NCBI RefSeq assembly: GCF_900177685.1
Contig: NZ_FXAY01000008.1
Coordinates: 1-64,000 of the forward strand
Reading direction: 5' to 3'
Source of the DNA: Agreia pratensis
GTDB lineage: Bacteria; Actinomycetota; Actinomycetes; Actinomycetales; Microbacteriaceae
DNA: 64,000 nt
Under the pieces are notes generated by a model, which was not told where the DNA came from, did not search any database, and saw only the letters and a program-made list of their open reading frames with translations. The position numbers and the translations under genes are program-made. Shown piece by piece: positions 18,217 to 28,039 of the stretch. How positions within the stretch are numbered: the first letter of the stretch is position 1; each line of letters starts with the position of its first letter.

Positions 18217-21200
18217 TCACGCCAGGCAGTTCGGGCCAAGCAGCGACTTCAATTCGCCGTAGAGATCGGCCGAGACCCGCACAGGATAGGGGATCTCGAA
18301 GATCCGCGCGGTCTGACCCTTGACCAGCTTGAGGCGAACCTCGGTGTCGCCGGAGTGCCGGATGAGCACGTCGTTCAGTGCCTGAACCGTGTCTGTCGTG
18401 GCCCGCGACTCCGTCATCGAGATCTCGACCGGGCCGAAGCCGCCGGCCTGACCCAGATCGGGTGAAAACAGGCTGAACGCGTGCAAGTTCAGTCCGTCAT
18501 CGCGCATGCTCACTCGTCCGCGGACGACGACGATCGCATCGTTCGTCAGCGCGGGGGCGAACTCCTGGTACGACTTGCCCATGAACATGGCGGTGACCTC
18601 GCCGCCGAAGTCCTCGATCTGGATCATGCCGTACTGGTTGCCGCTGTTGCGCGCCGTGCGATGCTGCACGCTGGTGATGAGCCCGGCAACCGTCACCTGG
18701 TCGCCGTCTTGAGTGTGCTCGCTCGCGAGCAGATCGGTGATGGATGTCGACGCGTGCTTCGCCAGAGGGATCTCGAGACCGGCCAGGGGGTGGTCGGAGA
18801 CGTAGAGGCCGAGCATCTCCCGTTCGAAGGCGAGCTTGTCGCGCTTCGTCCACTCCGGCCGCTCGGGAACCTGACTCTCGGTCTGCGGCTCGTCCCAGAG
18901 GCTGTCGAAGTCGAATCCGACCTGGCCGTTCGCCTCGGCTCTCTTGTCACTGACCGCGCTCTCGACCGCGTCCTCGTGGATCTCCATTAGAGCCCGACGG
19001 GAGGAACCGAGCGAGTCGAATGCGCCGGCTTTGATGAGCGACTCGATGGCCCGCTTGTTCGTGACGGGCAGCGGAACCTTGCGTAAGAAGTCGTGGAACG
19101 ACTCGAAGCGGCCCTTCTCTTCGCGGGAGTTCTTGATGCCGTCGACGACGTTGAAGCCCACGTTGCGCACGGCGCCGAGCCCGAACCGGATGTCCTCCCC
19201 CACAGCGGCGAAGAAGCCGATCGATTCGTTGACATCGGGCGGAAGCACCTTGATGTTCATGCGCCGGCACTCGTTGAGGTAGAGCGCCATCTTGTCTTTG
19301 GAGTCGCCGACGCTGGTCAGCAGAGCAGCCATGTATTCGGCCGGATAGTGGGCCTTGAGATACGCGGTCCAATAAGAAACCACTCCATAGGCGGCGGAGT
19401 GGGCTTTGTTGAAGGCGTAGTCGGAGAAGGGAAGGAGGATATCCCAGAGGGTCTGAACGGCGGCCATCGAGTATCCGTTGGCCTTCATCCCGGCAGAGAA
19501 GCCCTCGAACTGCTTGTCGAGCTCGGACTTCTTCTTCTTTCCCATTGCCCGGCGCAAGAGGTCGGCCTGGGCCAGCGTGAAGCCTGCGAGCTTCTGCGCG
19601 ATCGACATGACCTGCTCTTGATACACGATCAGGCCATACGTCGTTCCCAGCACCTCGAAGAGAGGCTCCTCGAGCTCGGGATGGATGGGCGTAATCGGCT
19701 GCAGCCCGTTCTTTCGTAGGGCGTAGTTGGTGTGCGAGTCGGCACCCATCGGGCCGGGCCGGTAGAGCGCGAGCACGGCCGAGATGTCTTCGAAGTTGTC
19801 GGGCTTCATCAGGCGCAGGAGCGAGCGCATGGCTCCTCCGTCGAGCTGGAACACGCCCAGGGTGTCTCCGCGAGCCAGCAGCTCGTATGACGGCACATCG
19901 TCGAGTTCGAGATCCTCGAGAACCGGGCGGTGCCCACGGTTCGACTGGATGTTGTCGAGCGCGTCGTCGATGATCGTCAGGTTTCGAAGACCGAGGAAGT
20001 CCATCTTGATGAGGCCGAGAGCCTCAGCTGCCGGGTAATCGAACTGCGTGACGATCTGCCCGTCTTGTTCACGCTTCATGATCGGGATGATGTCGATCAG
20101 AGGCTCGCTCGACATGATCACACCGGCGGCGTGCACGCCCCACTGCCTCTTGAGGTTTTCGATGCCGACAGCAGTGTCGAAAACCGTGCGCGCCTCGGGA
20201 TCACTCTCGATCACGGCACGGATGTCGGACGCCTCCTTGTAGCGCGGGTGCTTCGTGTCGAAGATGCCCGAGAGCGGGATGTCTTTTCCCATGATGGGCG
20301 GCGGCATCGCCTTGGTGAGCTTGTCGCCCATACCGAAGGGGAAACCCAGAACACGAGACGAGTCCTTCAGCGCCTGCTTGGCCTTGATGGTTCCATACGT
20401 GACGATCTGGGCCACACGCTCGTCACCGTACTTCTCCGTGACGTACTTGATGACCTCACCGCGGCGACGGTCGTCGAAGTCGACGTCGAAGTCGGGCATG
20501 GATACGCGGTCGGGATTGAGGAAACGCTCGAAGATGAGACCGTGTCTGATGGGGTCGAGATCGGTGATGTTCATGGCGTACGCCACCATCGATCCGGCTC
20601 CCGACCCTCGGCCTGGCCCGACGCGGATTCCATTCTTCTTCGACCAGTTGATGAAGTCGGCCACGACGAGGAAGTATCCGGGGAACCCCATCTGAAGGAT
20701 CACGCCTGTCTCGTACTCGGCACGTGCCCGCACATCGTCGGGGATGCCGTTCGGATAGCGAGCGATCAGGCCCGCCTCTACTTCTTTGACCAGCCAGGTG
20801 TCTTCGGTCTCGCCCTCGGGAACCGGGAAACGGGGCATGTAGTTCGCCGACGTGTTGAAGACGGTCTCGCAGCGCTCGGCGATGAGCAGCGTGTTGTCGC
20901 ACGACTCCGGGTGGTCGCGGAACAGGTGCCGCATCTCGGCCGCGGACTTCAGATAGAACTCGTCGGCGTCGAACTTGAAGCGATTGGGGTCGGAGAGTGT
21001 GGAACCCGACTGAACGCACAGAAGCGCAGCGTGGCTCGTCGCGTCGTGGGCATGCGTGTAGTGCAAGTCGTTGGTTGCAACCAGCGGCAGATCGAGCTCT
21101 TTGGCAAGCCGCAGCAGATCGGGCATGATCTGCCGCTCGATGCCGAGCCCGTGATCCATGATCTCGGCGAAGTAGTTCTCTTTGCCGAAGATGTCGCGGT

Positions 21201-21735
21201 AGTCGGCGGCAGCCTTGCGCGCCTCGTCGTATTGCCCCAGTCGCAGACGAGTCTGGATCTCGCCGCTCGGGCATCCGGTCGTAGCGATGAGCCCTGTTGA
21301 GTACATGCTCAACAGCTCCCGGTCCATACGCGGCTTGAAGTAGTACCCCTCGATTGACGCGCGCGACGACAGCCGGAAGAGGTTGTGCATGCCCTCCGTG
21401 GTCTCGGAGAGCAGCGTCATATGCGTGTAGGCGCCGGATCCGGAGACATCGTCTCGCCCGGAGTTAGGACCGCCCCACTTCACTCGAGTCTTATCGCCCC
21501 GGGCTGTGCCCGGCGTGATGTACGCCTCGGTTCCGATGATCGGCTTGATGCCCGCGTCCGTGGCGGTCTTCCAGAAGTCGAATGCCCCGAAGACGTTGCC
21601 GTGGTCGGTCACCGCCACAGCCGGCATGCCCTGCTCGACTGCGGCTTCGATCAGGGGTTTCACCCGCGCGGCACCGTCGAGCATCGAGTACTCGCTGTGC
21701 ACGTGGAGGTGAACGAATGAATCCTGAGAAGGCAC
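18217..21735 (-). CDS. dnaE: DNA polymerase III alpha subunit
   Basis: This is the replicative polymerase of the chromosome (DnaE1 type). The N-terminal PHP domain begins FVHLHVHSEYSMLDG, and the palm catalytic aspartates are in PDFDVDFDD (Asp417 and Asp419). Finger, beta-clamp-binding and OB-fold regions follow to the 1172-residue end. In actinobacteria the PHP domain of DnaE1 is the proofreading exonuclease. The start is GTG, with GGAG 6 bases upstream. It follows rluD and lspA on the same strand with a short gap. Confidence 0.97.
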   Translation of the reverse strand: MPSQDSFVHLHVHSEYSMLDGAARVKPLIEAAVEQGMPAVAVTDHGNVFGAFDFWKTATDAGIKPIIGTEAYITPGTARGDKTRVKWGGPNSGRDDVSGSGAYTHMTLLSETTEGMHNLFRLSSRASIEGYYFKPRMDRELLSMYSTGLIATTGCPSGEIQTRLRLGQYDEARKAAADYRDIFGKENYFAEIMDHGLGIERQIMPDLLRLAKELDLPLVATNDLHYTHAHDATSHAALLCVQSGSTLSDPNRFKFDADEFYLKSAAEMRHLFRDHPESCDNTLLIAERCETVFNTSANYMPRFPVPEGETEDTWLVKEVEAGLIARYPNGIPDDVRARAEYETGVILQMGFPGYFLVVADFINWSKKNGIRVGPGRGSGAGSMVAYAMNITDLDPIRHGLIFERFLNPDRVSMPDFDVDFDDRRRGEVIKYVTEKYGDERVAQIVTYGTIKAKQALKDSSRVLGFPFGMGDKLTKAMPPPIMGKDIPLSGIFDTKHPRYKEASDIRAVIESDPEARTVFDTAVGIENLKRQWGVHAAGVIMSSEPLIDIIPIMKREQDGQIVTQFDYPAAEALGLIKMDFLGLRNLTIIDDALDNIQSNRGHRPVLEDLELDDVPSYELLARGDTLGVFQLDGGAMRSLLRLMKPDNFEDISAVLALYRPGPMGADSHTNYALRKNGLQPITPIHPELEEPLFEVLGTTYGLIVYQEQVMSIAQKLAGFTLAQADLLRRAMGKKKKSELDKQFEGFSAGMKANGYSMAAVQTLWDILLPFSDYAFNKAHSAAYGVVSYWTAYLKAHYPAEYMAALLTSVGDSKDKMALYLNECRRMNIKVLPPDVNESIGFFAAVGEDIRFGLGAVRNVGFNVVDGIKNSREEKGRFESFHDFLRKVPLPVTNKRAIESLIKAGAFDSLGSSRRALMEIHEDAVESAVSDKRAEANGQVGFDFDSLWDEPQTESQVPERPEWTKRDKLAFEREMLGLYVSDHPLAGLEIPLAKHASTSITDLLASEHTQDGDQVTVAGLITSVQHRTARNSGNQYGMIQIEDFGGEVTAMFMGKSYQEFAPALTNDAIVVVRGRVSMRDDGLNLHAFSLFSPDLGQAGGFGPVEISMTESRATTDTVQALNDVLIRHSGDTEVRLKLVKGQTARIFEIPYPVRVSADLYGELKSLLGPNCLA

Positions 21736-21802
21736 AGATGACTCCGACTAAAGCTGGGGCGAGAGGTCTCTAAGTTTACGTCGGCTCTCCCGACTCACGA
21801 CC

Positions 21803-22726
21803 TCAGTCGCGCCGAAGAATGTCGAGCGCGTGCTGCAGATCGAGTGGGTACGGAGATTCGAACGACACGTACTCTCGGCTCCTCGGGTGGATGAATCCGA
21901 GACGCTTGGCGTGCAGCCACTGCCTCGTGAGGCCGAGACGCGCAGAGATCGTCGGGTCGGCGCCGTACATCGCGTCGCCGACGCACGGATGCCGCTGTGC
22001 CGCCATATGAACACGGATCTGATGCGTGCGCCCGGTTTCTAGATGCACCTCGAGCAGCGAGGCCGAGGGAAATGCCTCGAGCGTCTCGTAATGCGTCACG
22101 CTGGGCTTGCCCGCGGCGGTCACAGCGAACTTCCAGTCGGAACGAGGGTGGCGACCGATGGGAGCGTCGATGGTACCGGCGAGAGGATCGGGATGACCCT
22201 GCACGACGGCGTGATAGATCTTGTCGACCTCACGGTCGTGAAAAGCGCTCTTGAGCCACGTGTAGGCGTCTTCGCTCTTGGCCACGACCATGAGACCGCT
22301 GGTGCCCGCGTCGAGTCGGTGCACGATGCCCGCGCGCTCGGCGGCCCCGCTCGTCGAGATGCGGAAGCCCGCCCCCGCGAGTGCTCCGAGAACCGTCGGG
22401 CCGGTCCAGCCGACGGAGGGATGTGCCGCGACGCCGACCGGCTTGTCGATGACGACGATGTCGTCATCGTCATAGACGATTCCCAGATCGGGCACGTCGA
22501 TCGGCACGATCTGGACTTCGGTCTTGGGACTCCATGTCACCTCGAGCCACGAGTCGGCCCGGAGCCTGTCGGACTTGCCGACTTCGACTCCGTCGACCGT
22601 CACTCCGCCGGCATCGAGGATCTCCGCTGCGAAGGTGCGGGAGAACCCGAGCATCTTCGCCAGAGCCGCGTCGACCCGGCTGCCGTCGAGGCCGTCGGGA
22701 ACCGGAAAAGATCGGTTCTCTGCCAT
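21803..22726 (-). CDS. rluD: RluA-family pseudouridine synthase
   Basis: The enzyme converts specific uridines of 23S rRNA to pseudouridine. Residues 10-75 form an S4 RNA-binding domain; the catalytic motif [15 protein letters not shown] contains the active-site Asp. [14 protein letters not shown] is the second family signature. It has 307 residues. Its ATG overlaps the stop region of lspA by one base, the common lspA-rluD pairing. I cannot tell RluD from RluC specificity by sequence alone. Confidence 0.92.
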   Translation of the reverse strand: MAENRSFPVPDGLDGSRVDAALAKMLGFSRTFAAEILDAGGVTVDGVEVGKSDRLRADSWLEVTWSPKTEVQIVPIDVPDLGIVYDDDDIVVIDKPVGVAAHPSVGWTGPTVLGALAGAGFRISTSGAAERAGIVHRLDAGTSGLMVVAKSEDAYTWLKSAFHDREVDKIYHAVVQGHPDPLAGTIDAPIGRHPRSDWKFAVTAAGKPSVTHYETLEAFPSASLLEVHLETGRTHQIRVHMAAQRHPCVGDAMYGADPTISARLGLTRQWLHAKRLGFIHPRSREYVSFESPYPLDLQHALDILRRD

Positions 22727-23304
22727 CAGGAGGCTTCGCCGGGCGCTGTCGCCGACGATTCCCGGAGTTCGTCCGACTCCTCGTCGCCCGGGCGGACGGG
22801 CCGAGACCCGTCGAGGCCGATGCCTCGCAGAGTCAGGATGAGGAAGAGGCCCATGCTGACGACGATCGCCGTGTCGGCGATATTGAAAATGGCCGGCAGC
22901 AGCGGGATGCGGAGGAAGTCGACCACATGGCCGACTCCGAAGCCCGGCTCACGGAACAGACGATCGGTGAGATTGCCCAGTACTCCACCGAGGAGGAGAC
23001 CGAACACGATCGCCCAGCCGAGAGAGCGGATGCGGCGTGCGAACCAGACGATGAAGACGGTGACCGCAGACGCGAGGATCGAGAAGATCCAGGTGTAGGC
23101 GTTGCCTATCGAGAAGGCAGCGCCCGGGTTCTTGACGAACTGAAACTGGAGGAGGTCGCCCAGCACGGGGACGACCTCATCCGGTTTCAACGTTGTGACA
23201 ACGAGATACTTAGAGCCTTGATCGAGGATAAACGCAGCGATTGCAACGAGAACCAGGACGATCAGGACCCTGGGACTGGCCTTCGCGGCAGTCCTAGCCT
23301 CCAA
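22726..23304 (-). CDS. lspA: Lipoprotein signal peptidase (SPase II)
   Basis: This membrane aspartyl protease cleaves lipoprotein signal peptides; CtaC encoded here is a likely substrate. Catalytic Asp114 is in GNLTDR and Asp144 in FNIADTAI, with four membrane helices. The C-terminal tail of about 30 residues is polar. The start is uncertain: no ATG or GTG exists in frame near the N-terminus, so TTG 23304 is taken, which overlaps the end of divIVA by 11 bases. The product is 192 residues. Confidence 0.93.
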   Translation of the reverse strand: MEARTAAKASPRVLIVLVLVAIAAFILDQGSKYLVVTTLKPDEVVPVLGDLLQFQFVKNPGAAFSIGNAYTWIFSILASAVTVFIVWFARRIRSLGWAIVFGLLLGGVLGNLTDRLFREPGFGVGHVVDFLRIPLLPAIFNIADTAIVVSMGLFLILTLRGIGLDGSRPVRPGDEESDELRESSATAPGEAS

Positions 23305-23944
23305 AGCCGGTGTAGCTCGGTGCAGACGAGGTCGATCCGCCTTCGGTGCCCGAGGAATCGAGGTCGCGGAGCTGGCCCTCGATGTAGCTCTTGAGCTTCA
23401 CGCGGTAGTCCTTCTCGAACGAGCGCAGCTCATCGATGCGGTGCTCGATGGCAGCCTTCTCCTGGTTCAGGCGTGCGAGGTCGTTGCGCTGCTTCGTCTC
23501 TGCTTCTGCAACGATGCGCGCGGCGGTCGCGTGACCTTCGGCGATGAGTGCATCGCGCTTGTCCGCGCCCTCCTTGACGTGCTCGTCATGCAGGCGGCGC
23601 GCCAGCTGCAGGAGGTTCGTGGTCGAAGCCGCGTCGTCGTCGGCAGCGGGGGCCGGAACAGCGGAGACCGGGGCCGGAGCAGCGGCGACAGGTTCGGGGA
23701 CGACCGCGTCGACGACGGGAGCGTCGGCAACAGGCTCGGAGACGACGGGTGCATCAACAGCCGCCGAAGGAGCGGAGCCTCCCGAGGAGAGCTGAGCGCG
23801 AAGCTCCTCGTTCTCCTGGGTCAGTCGACGCAGTTCAACGACGACCTCGTCCAGGAAGTCATCGACCTCGTCCTGGTCGTAGCCCTCGCGGAACTTGGTC
23901 TGCGCGAAGCGCTTGTTAACAACGTCTTCTGGAGTTAACGCCAT
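23294..23944 (-). CDS. divIVA: DivIVA/Wag31 polar growth protein
   Basis: DivIVA assembles at curved membrane at the cell poles and recruits the wall-synthesis machinery in actinobacteria. The N-terminal domain reads MALTPEDVVNKRFAQTKF then YDQDEVDDFLDEVV; a first coiled coil leads to a long Ala/Pro/Val-rich linker (about 55-110) and a second coiled coil (about 110-195). The 216-residue length is short to normal. A strong AGGTGG precedes the ATG. It closes the division cluster, next to yggT and sepF. Confidence 0.95.
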   Translation of the reverse strand: MALTPEDVVNKRFAQTKFREGYDQDEVDDFLDEVVVELRRLTQENEELRAQLSSGGSAPSAAVDAPVVSEPVADAPVVDAVVPEPVAAAPAPVSAVPAPAADDDAASTTNLLQLARRLHDEHVKEGADKRDALIAEGHATAARIVAEAETKQRNDLARLNQEKAAIEHRIDELRSFEKDYRVKLKSYIEGQLRDLDSSGTEGGSTSSAPSYTGFGG

Positions 23945-24071
23945 GTTCTTCCACCTTTATTACATTCGACGAACGGGGATATCGCTAACCAACGCTAGCA
24001 ATAAACACGGCGGCAGGCGTTGAGGCCCACGGGCACGTGTCTCGATTGTGCATGACACACACTACAACGAG

Positions 24072-24380
24072 CTACGCCGAATACCTGACGAAGTTCAGGA
24101 TGGACATGGCGATGATGACCAGCAGCATCACGATGCTCCACCCGAAATCGAATGCCACCGGACCGAGACGGAGCGGTGGGATTATTCGGCGGAAGAACTT
24201 GATCGGAGGATCGGTGACCGTATACGCGACCTCAGCAATGAACAGAACGAACCCGACCGGTCGCCATGAGCGCTGAAAACTCTGCACGAGGTCGAGTACG
24301 AAACGCCCCCACATGAGGAAGAAGTAGACGAGCAGCGCGTAGTACGCGACTGTCGCGACGATGATGACGAGTAGATCCAC
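24072..24380 (-). CDS. YggT family membrane protein
   Basis: A 102-residue integral membrane protein with two hydrophobic blocks (about 3-28 and 75-97) around a cytoplasmic loop containing VTDPPIKFFRRIIPPLRLG, the family hallmark. The function is not firmly known; the gene is conserved between sepF and divIVA in actinobacteria and cyanobacteria, implying a role in division or envelope stress. The start is GTG, 7 bases after the sepF stop, consistent with one transcript. Confidence 0.92.
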   Translation of the reverse strand: MDLLVIIVATVAYYALLVYFFLMWGRFVLDLVQSFQRSWRPVGFVLFIAEVAYTVTDPPIKFFRRIIPPLRLGPVAFDFGWSIVMLLVIIAMSILNFVRYSA

Positions 24381-24387
24381 TCGTCAA

Positions 24388-24876
24388 TTATGACTGGACG
24401 AAGAAGGAGGACTCCGCGCGAGTATCAGCCGACGTGTCACCGGAGACAGAGACGTGCGACGGTGACAGCAGGAACACCTTGCTCGTGACGCGCTCGATCT
24501 TGCCGTAGAGCCCCTGCGAGAGGCCTCCCGCGAAGTCGATGAGGCGTCGCGCATCGGCGTCGGTCATCTGCGACAGGTTGATGATGACCGGGATTCCCTC
24601 GCGGAAGTTCTCGGCGATGACCTGGGCATCTTTGTACTGCTTCGGGTGAACCGTGAGGATCTCGTTCATTTCAGTGGGTGCCACGTTCTTCTGGATGTGC
24701 GTCTTGCGCAGCGGCGTGACCGGTGCCCGCGTTGCGGCCGGTGCGGCGTGCGTCTGCGCCGAGTGGGACTGGGGGGCGGGAACCGGGGCGACGGGACCAG
24801 GGGCGGGAGTTTCGTACTCCAGCTCTTCGTCCGCCAGACCCAGATACACCATCGTCTTGCGAAGCGGGTTGGCCAT
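24388..24876 (-). CDS. sepF: Cell division protein SepF
   Basis: SepF anchors FtsZ filaments to the membrane in bacteria that lack FtsA. The N-terminal [18 protein letters not shown] is the amphipathic membrane anchor and first linker; a Pro/Ala-rich linker (25-55) leads to the SepF core (about 72-150, with [15 protein letters not shown] and [10 protein letters not shown]). It has 162 residues. The partner FtsZ encoded upstream keeps the C-terminal tail that SepF binds. Confidence 0.95.
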   Translation of the reverse strand: MANPLRKTMVYLGLADEELEYETPAPGPVAPVPAPQSHSAQTHAAPAATRAPVTPLRKTHIQKNVAPTEMNEILTVHPKQYKDAQVIAENFREGIPVIINLSQMTDADARRLIDFAGGLSQGLYGKIERVTSKVFLLSPSHVSVSGDTSADTRAESSFFVQS

Positions 24877-24917
24877 TGTGTTCCTCCGGTATGTGGTTCA
24901 GGTGCCTAGTCGCAAGA

Positions 24918-25589
24918 TTAACCGTCCGTTGGACGATTTCCAGTGATTGCGGTACCAATTCGTAGGTGTGTCGCCCCTTCGGCGATAGCGAACTCGAAGT
25001 CCGCCGACATGCCGGTCGAGATCGACGACGCCATGGGCGCGATCAGACGGATGCGCTCCGACAGCTCACGAACACGAGCGAAGGCGGCCTGCGGCTCGAC
25101 GCCGAGCGGGGCCACGGCCATCAGGCCTTCGAGCCGGATGCCGGGGGCCCGCAACGCGTACTCGGTCAGCTCCTCGAGCTGCTCGGCCGCCGCTCCCCCG
25201 CGCCCGGGATCATCGGTGAGATTGACCTGCAGAAAGATCGACGTGTCGTCGTCTTCTGACGACAGCGAATCGATCAGAGAGGCCCGGTCGACCGAGTGGA
25301 TGATGTGCGCGTATGAGCGCACCTGTCTGGCCTTCTTGCCCTGCAGCTGCCCGACGAAGTTCCATCGGAGGTCAGTGAGATCGGCAAGTTCGACCGCCTT
25401 CTCGCGGGCTTCCTGATGCCGATTCTCTGCGACGTCCCGCACGCCGAGCGCATAGAGCTCGCGCACGAGAGAGGCAGGGTGGAACTTGGTCACGGGAATG
25501 ATCGTGAGTTCGTCGATGCTGCGCCCGGCTCGGGCCGCAGCTGTTGCGGCCCGAGCCGTGACCTCAGAGAGGCGTTCTTCGAGCGTCAC
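24918..25589 (-). CDS. YggS/PLPBP family pyridoxal phosphate homeostasis protein
   Basis: A single-domain PLP-binding protein (fold type III barrel without known catalysis) that buffers PLP. The PLP lysine lies in [10 protein letters not shown], and the family motif [11 protein letters not shown] is present. GTG 25589 is taken because it overlaps the ftsZ stop by 4 bases (GTGA) and gives 223 residues, the family length; the frame is open upstream antisense to the ftsZ end. In many actinobacteria a pgeF/yfiH gene lies between ftsZ and yggS; here it is absent. Confidence 0.93.
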   Translation of the reverse strand: MTLEERLSEVTARAATAAARAGRSIDELTIIPVTKFHPASLVRELYALGVRDVAENRHQEAREKAVELADLTDLRWNFVGQLQGKKARQVRSYAHIIHSVDRASLIDSLSSEDDDTSIFLQVNLTDDPGRGGAAAEQLEELTEYALRAPGIRLEGLMAVAPLGVEPQAAFARVRELSERIRLIAPMASSISTGMSADFEFAIAEGATHLRIGTAITGNRPTDG

Positions 25590-26767
25590 TTGAGGAAGTC
25601 GGGGACGTCCAGGTCGGTGTCGTCGTCTTCCGACGCGGGATCGAAGGCGACGGCACCGGTGAGGTGATGTTCGCCCGTCTGAGACCACGAGGGAGTTTCG
25701 GCGGGCTGTTCCTCCGCGTGACGAACCGGCGCCAGAGTCGAAATGGCCGTTCCGCCGGCACCGTAGGGATCTTTCTCGTCTGCCGAAGCGACGAAACTTC
25801 CGCGCCTCTGCTCCGTGGCGTCGCCGCCGTCGAAGCCGGCAGCGATCACGGTGACACGCACCTCGTCACCGAGCGTGTCGTCGATGACCGCACCGAAGAT
25901 GATGTTCGCCTCGGGGTGCACGGCGTCTTGAACGAGCTTGGCGGCGTCGTTGATCTCGAAGATTCCGAGGTTCGATCCACCCTGAATCGACAGGAGCACG
26001 CCGTGGGCGCCTTCGATGCTGGCCTCGAGAAGCGGCGACGCCACAGCGAGTTCCGCCGCCTTGATGGCTCGGTCGGCCCCACGAGACGAACCGATGCCCA
26101 TCAGAGCCGAACCCGCGCCCTGCATGACGCTCTTGACGTCGGCGAAGTCGAGGTTGATGAGGCCCGGAGTGGTGATGAGGTCGGTGATGCCCTGGACACC
26201 GGCGAGCAGTACCTGGTCGGCGGTGGAGAACGCCTCGAGCATGCTGATTCCGCGATCGCTGATCTCGAGCAGGCGGTCGTTCGGAACGACGATGAGGGTG
26301 TCTACCTCGTTCTTGAGAGTCGCGACGCCGTCTTCGGCCTGAGCGGCGCGGCGCTTGCCCTCGAACCCGAAGGGCTTCGTCACGACACCGATGGTCAGAG
26401 CGCCGATCGACTTCGCAATGCGTGCGACGACGGGAGCGCCACCCGTTCCCGTTCCTCCACCCTCGCCCGCGGTCACGAAGACCATGTCGGCGCCGGACAG
26501 GGCCTCCTCGATCTCCTCCGCGTGGTCTTCTGCGGCGCGACGACCCACCTCAGGGTCGGCTCCTGCGCCGAGTCCACGGGTGAGTTCGCGACCGACATCG
26601 AGCTTGACGTCGGCATCGCTCATCAGCAGCGCCTGAGCGTCGGTGTTGATGGCGATGAACTCGACGCCCCGCAGTCCGAGTTCGATCATGCGGTTCACGG
26701 CGTTGACGCCGCCGCCGCCGATTCCGACAACTTTGATGACTGCGAGATAGTTCTGGTTGGTTGTCAC
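25586..26767 (-). CDS. ftsZ: Cell division protein FtsZ
   Basis: This tubulin-like GTPase forms the division ring. The GTP-binding signature GGGTGTG is at residues 103-109, the T7 loop is in [11 protein letters not shown], and the C-terminal tail [11 protein letters not shown] is the SepF-binding peptide. It has 393 residues. The start is GTG, with GGAGG 6 bases upstream. A 168-base gap separates it from ftsQ, so it probably has its own promoter, which fits the need for high expression. Confidence 0.97.
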   Translation of the reverse strand: MTTNQNYLAVIKVVGIGGGGVNAVNRMIELGLRGVEFIAINTDAQALLMSDADVKLDVGRELTRGLGAGADPEVGRRAAEDHAEEIEEALSGADMVFVTAGEGGGTGTGGAPVVARIAKSIGALTIGVVTKPFGFEGKRRAAQAEDGVATLKNEVDTLIVVPNDRLLEISDRGISMLEAFSTADQVLLAGVQGITDLITTPGLINLDFADVKSVMQGAGSALMGIGSSRGADRAIKAAELAVASPLLEASIEGAHGVLLSIQGGSNLGIFEINDAAKLVQDAVHPEANIIFGAVIDDTLGDEVRVTVIAAGFDGGDATEQRRGSFVASADEKDPYGAGGTAISTLAPVRHAEEQPAETPSWSQTGEHHLTGAVAFDPASEDDDTDLDVPDFLK

Positions 26768-26830
26768 GTCCGGCCTCCGCTGGAACCCTAAACCTCTAGC
26801 TGAGACTTAAAGTTATATCGAGTATGCATT
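26768..26830 (-). promoter_or_regulatory. ftsZ leader and probable promoter
   Basis: The minus strand upstream of ftsZ has an AT-rich patch with TATAAC/TAACTT (26810-26817) as -10 candidate, an AGGTTTAGGG element, a short CTC...GAG dyad, and the GGAGG ribosome site at 26774-26778. An FtsR-type MerR regulator is encoded at 58738-59439, and FtsR controls ftsZ in Corynebacterium, so this is a candidate target. Confidence 0.35.
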
Positions 26831-26935
26831 TCTTTGTTTCGAACCTAAGGGCGCGGCTGGGTCCTGCTACTCCACACGCCCCGCGTGTCGCGAACTGACG
26901 GCGTAATGAGCGGTTGCCGGTGGCGTCCGCGGCGA

Positions 26936-28039
26936 TCAATGAACGATCGGAGCCTCGGGCGAGGACACGTCGTATTCCGTGACGTCCGGGATGCCGGGGT
27001 TCGAGATCATGCTGGCGACGATGCGCGCCTTCAGCGCCGAGTCCTCGGCGCTCCCCCACACCACACGTTGGCCATTCGTCAGAGCGAGCGTCACGGAATC
27101 TGGAGTCGGCGCGCTTACCGCGTCGACCTGGGCGAGAAACTCAGGACTGAGCGCGAGCAGCACCTGACTGGCCGCAGCGAAGCCGGGTGAGTCGACCGGG
27201 GTAGCCGCGACATCGATCGTCGGGTAACCCGGCGCGCGGGCCGGCGTGGTCTCGACGACGACACCCGCGGCATCCACCAGATTGAAGGCGCCGTCAGCAG
27301 CGACCGTCACGACCGGGCGCCGCTCGACGATGCGGATCACGAGCGTGTCCGGCGGTCGAGCCTCGGTGACGTAGCTCTGGATGAGGGGGAAGGTCTCGAG
27401 AGTCTTCTTGACCTCACCGAAATCGACCAGCGTCAGGGGTCTGCCGAGTTGGTCGTCGAGCGCGGCCGACACCGCCGAGGCATCGACGCGAGACGCCCCC
27501 TCGACGGTGATCGTCCTCACCGCGAGGAGGGGCGAGTAAGCGGTCAGAACGACGACGAGCACCAGGACGACGGTCGCGGCAAGTCCCATGAGGTACTTGC
27601 GGCGACGCGTGCGCGTGGCCTGCGTGAACCGTCGAGCCTCTGCTCTCTCGTATCTGCGTCGGCGCCTCTCGGCGTGGGCGAGATTCTTCTCGGCTTCGGC
27701 GGCCTTCTCTACGGTGGGGTCGGTGCGTCGAGTGAGCCACCACGGCTTCGGGCTCGAGTCATCGTCATCGTCGCGCCCGGAGTCGCGCCCGTCACCGAGC
27801 GACACCTCGGGCAGAGGCGGGAGGGAGCGGAAGCCGGACGAGGCTTCTGGGGTAGAAGCCGACCCCGAAACGATATCGATCGGTTCGGTTATCGCCTCGA
27901 CCTCTGACGACGTCTTCTTCTTCGAACGACGGATGCCGCCCGGGGCGCGGCGGCGCGGCTCGGCGGCGCGGGGTTCGTTCGGTCGCTCGGCCTCCGGTGG
28001 CCCGGCGGGCGGCGGGGTCACGCCAGGAGGTCTTTTCAT
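26936..28039 (-). CDS. ftsQ: Cell division protein FtsQ
   Basis: This bitopic divisome protein links early and late division proteins. A long cytoplasmic N-terminus rich in Pro, Arg and Asp (1-148) is followed by one membrane helix (about 150-168), a POTRA domain (about 174-242, [17 protein letters not shown]) and the FtsQ domain to residue 367. The cytoplasmic region is longer than in Gram-negatives, as usual in actinobacteria. Its start overlaps the murC stop by 4 bases. Confidence 0.93.
   Translation of the reverse strand: MKRPPGVTPPPAGPPEAERPNEPRAAEPRRRAPGGIRRSKKKTSSEVEAITEPIDIVSGSASTPEASSGFRSLPPLPEVSLGDGRDSGRDDDDDSSPKPWWLTRRTDPTVEKAAEAEKNLAHAERRRRRYERAEARRFTQATRTRRRKYLMGLAATVVLVLVVVLTAYSPLLAVRTITVEGASRVDASAVSAALDDQLGRPLTLVDFGEVKKTLETFPLIQSYVTEARPPDTLVIRIVERRPVVTVAADGAFNLVDAAGVVVETTPARAPGYPTIDVAATPVDSPGFAAASQVLLALSPEFLAQVDAVSAPTPDSVTLALTNGQRVVWGSAEDSALKARIVASMISNPGIPDVTEYDVSSPEAPIVH

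Noticed and set aside
24037-24060. GTGTC...GACAC inverted repeat downstream of yggT
   Set aside because: Only 5-bp arms with a long loop and no T run.
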